In this document: positions 6,181-6,206 of the stretch, in pieces | Layout: each line of letters begins with the position of its first letter | Numbering within the stretch: position 1 is the stretch's first letter | From: a bacterium | GTDB lineage: Bacteria > Bacillota_A > Clostridia > Lachnospirales > Lachnospiraceae | Assembly (NCBI GenBank): GCA_004562915.1 | Contig: SFQZ01000125.1 | Coordinates: 1 to 6,206, forward strand | Length of the DNA: 6,206 nt | Direction: 5' to 3' | Notes under the pieces: model-generated | Databases searched by the model: none | Seen by the model: the letters and a program-made list of their open reading frames with translations, nothing else | Told to the model about the DNA's origin: nothing | Made by a program: the position numbers and the translations under genes

Positions 6181-6206
6181 TGGGAATCCTACTCGGTGAT
6201 GATTAA

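Larger units (their letters stand above)
5954..6206. other. Non-coding region after spoIVB, likely control region of the next gene
   Basis: No credible coding sequence begins in these 253 bases on either strand. The stretch is richer in A and T than the genes and holds the promoter candidates, palindrome and hairpin listed separately. No terminator follows spoIVB within the first 180 bases. In Bacillus and most sporulating Clostridia spo0A comes next, so this may be its upstream region. That is inference from conserved gene order, as no start codon with a ribosome binding site is seen before the window ends. Confidence 0.6.

Overview
The window looks like a chromosomal housekeeping segment from a spore-forming, anaerobic Clostridia-type Firmicute, most likely a Lachnospiraceae-like gut bacterium. 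This rests on the gene order dxs-tlyA-nadK-argR-recN-spoIVB, strong AGGAGG-type ribosome binding sites, GC in the low-to-mid 40s percent by eye, and a sporulation protease at the end of the run. The genus cannot be named from the sequence alone. Every real gene is on the + strand, and no transposase, phage gene, CRISPR array, tRNA or rRNA was seen.

Layout. Positions 1-762 hold the C-terminal part of dxs, cut by the window edge. tlyA (759-1565) overlaps the dxs stop by ATGA. After 44 nt comes nadK (1610-2473), then argR (2485-2949) and recN (2958-4646) with gaps of only 11 and 8 nt; the ribosome binding sites of argR and recN overlap the preceding stop codons. A clear intrinsic terminator (4661-4695) ends this five-gene transcription unit. 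spoIVB follows as a separate unit; its best start is a TTG at 4748, because the only upstream in-frame ATG lies in the terminator loop. The last 253 bases (5954-6206) are non-coding and dense in signals: a sigma-H-like promoter candidate, a near-consensus sigma-A promoter (TTGACA-17-TAAAAT), a 14-bp palindrome and a GC-rich hairpin with a T-rich tail. In related sporeformers the next gene is usually spo0A, so this may be its control region, but the window ends before any coding start.

How the genes fit together. The first unit joins isoprenoid precursor synthesis (Dxs), rRNA 2'-O-methylation (TlyA), NADP supply (NadK), arginine-responsive repression (ArgR) and double-strand-break repair (RecN). 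They share conserved linkage rather than one pathway. SpoIVB is a membrane-anchored PDZ serine protease that signals from forespore to mother cell; its catalytic triad can be placed with the same residue spacing as in Bacillus subtilis.

No undescribed multi-gene system was found. The points worth a second look are the compact recN/spoIVB junction, the signal-rich region after spoIVB, and an Asp-to-Asn change in the ArgR arginine-binding motif.
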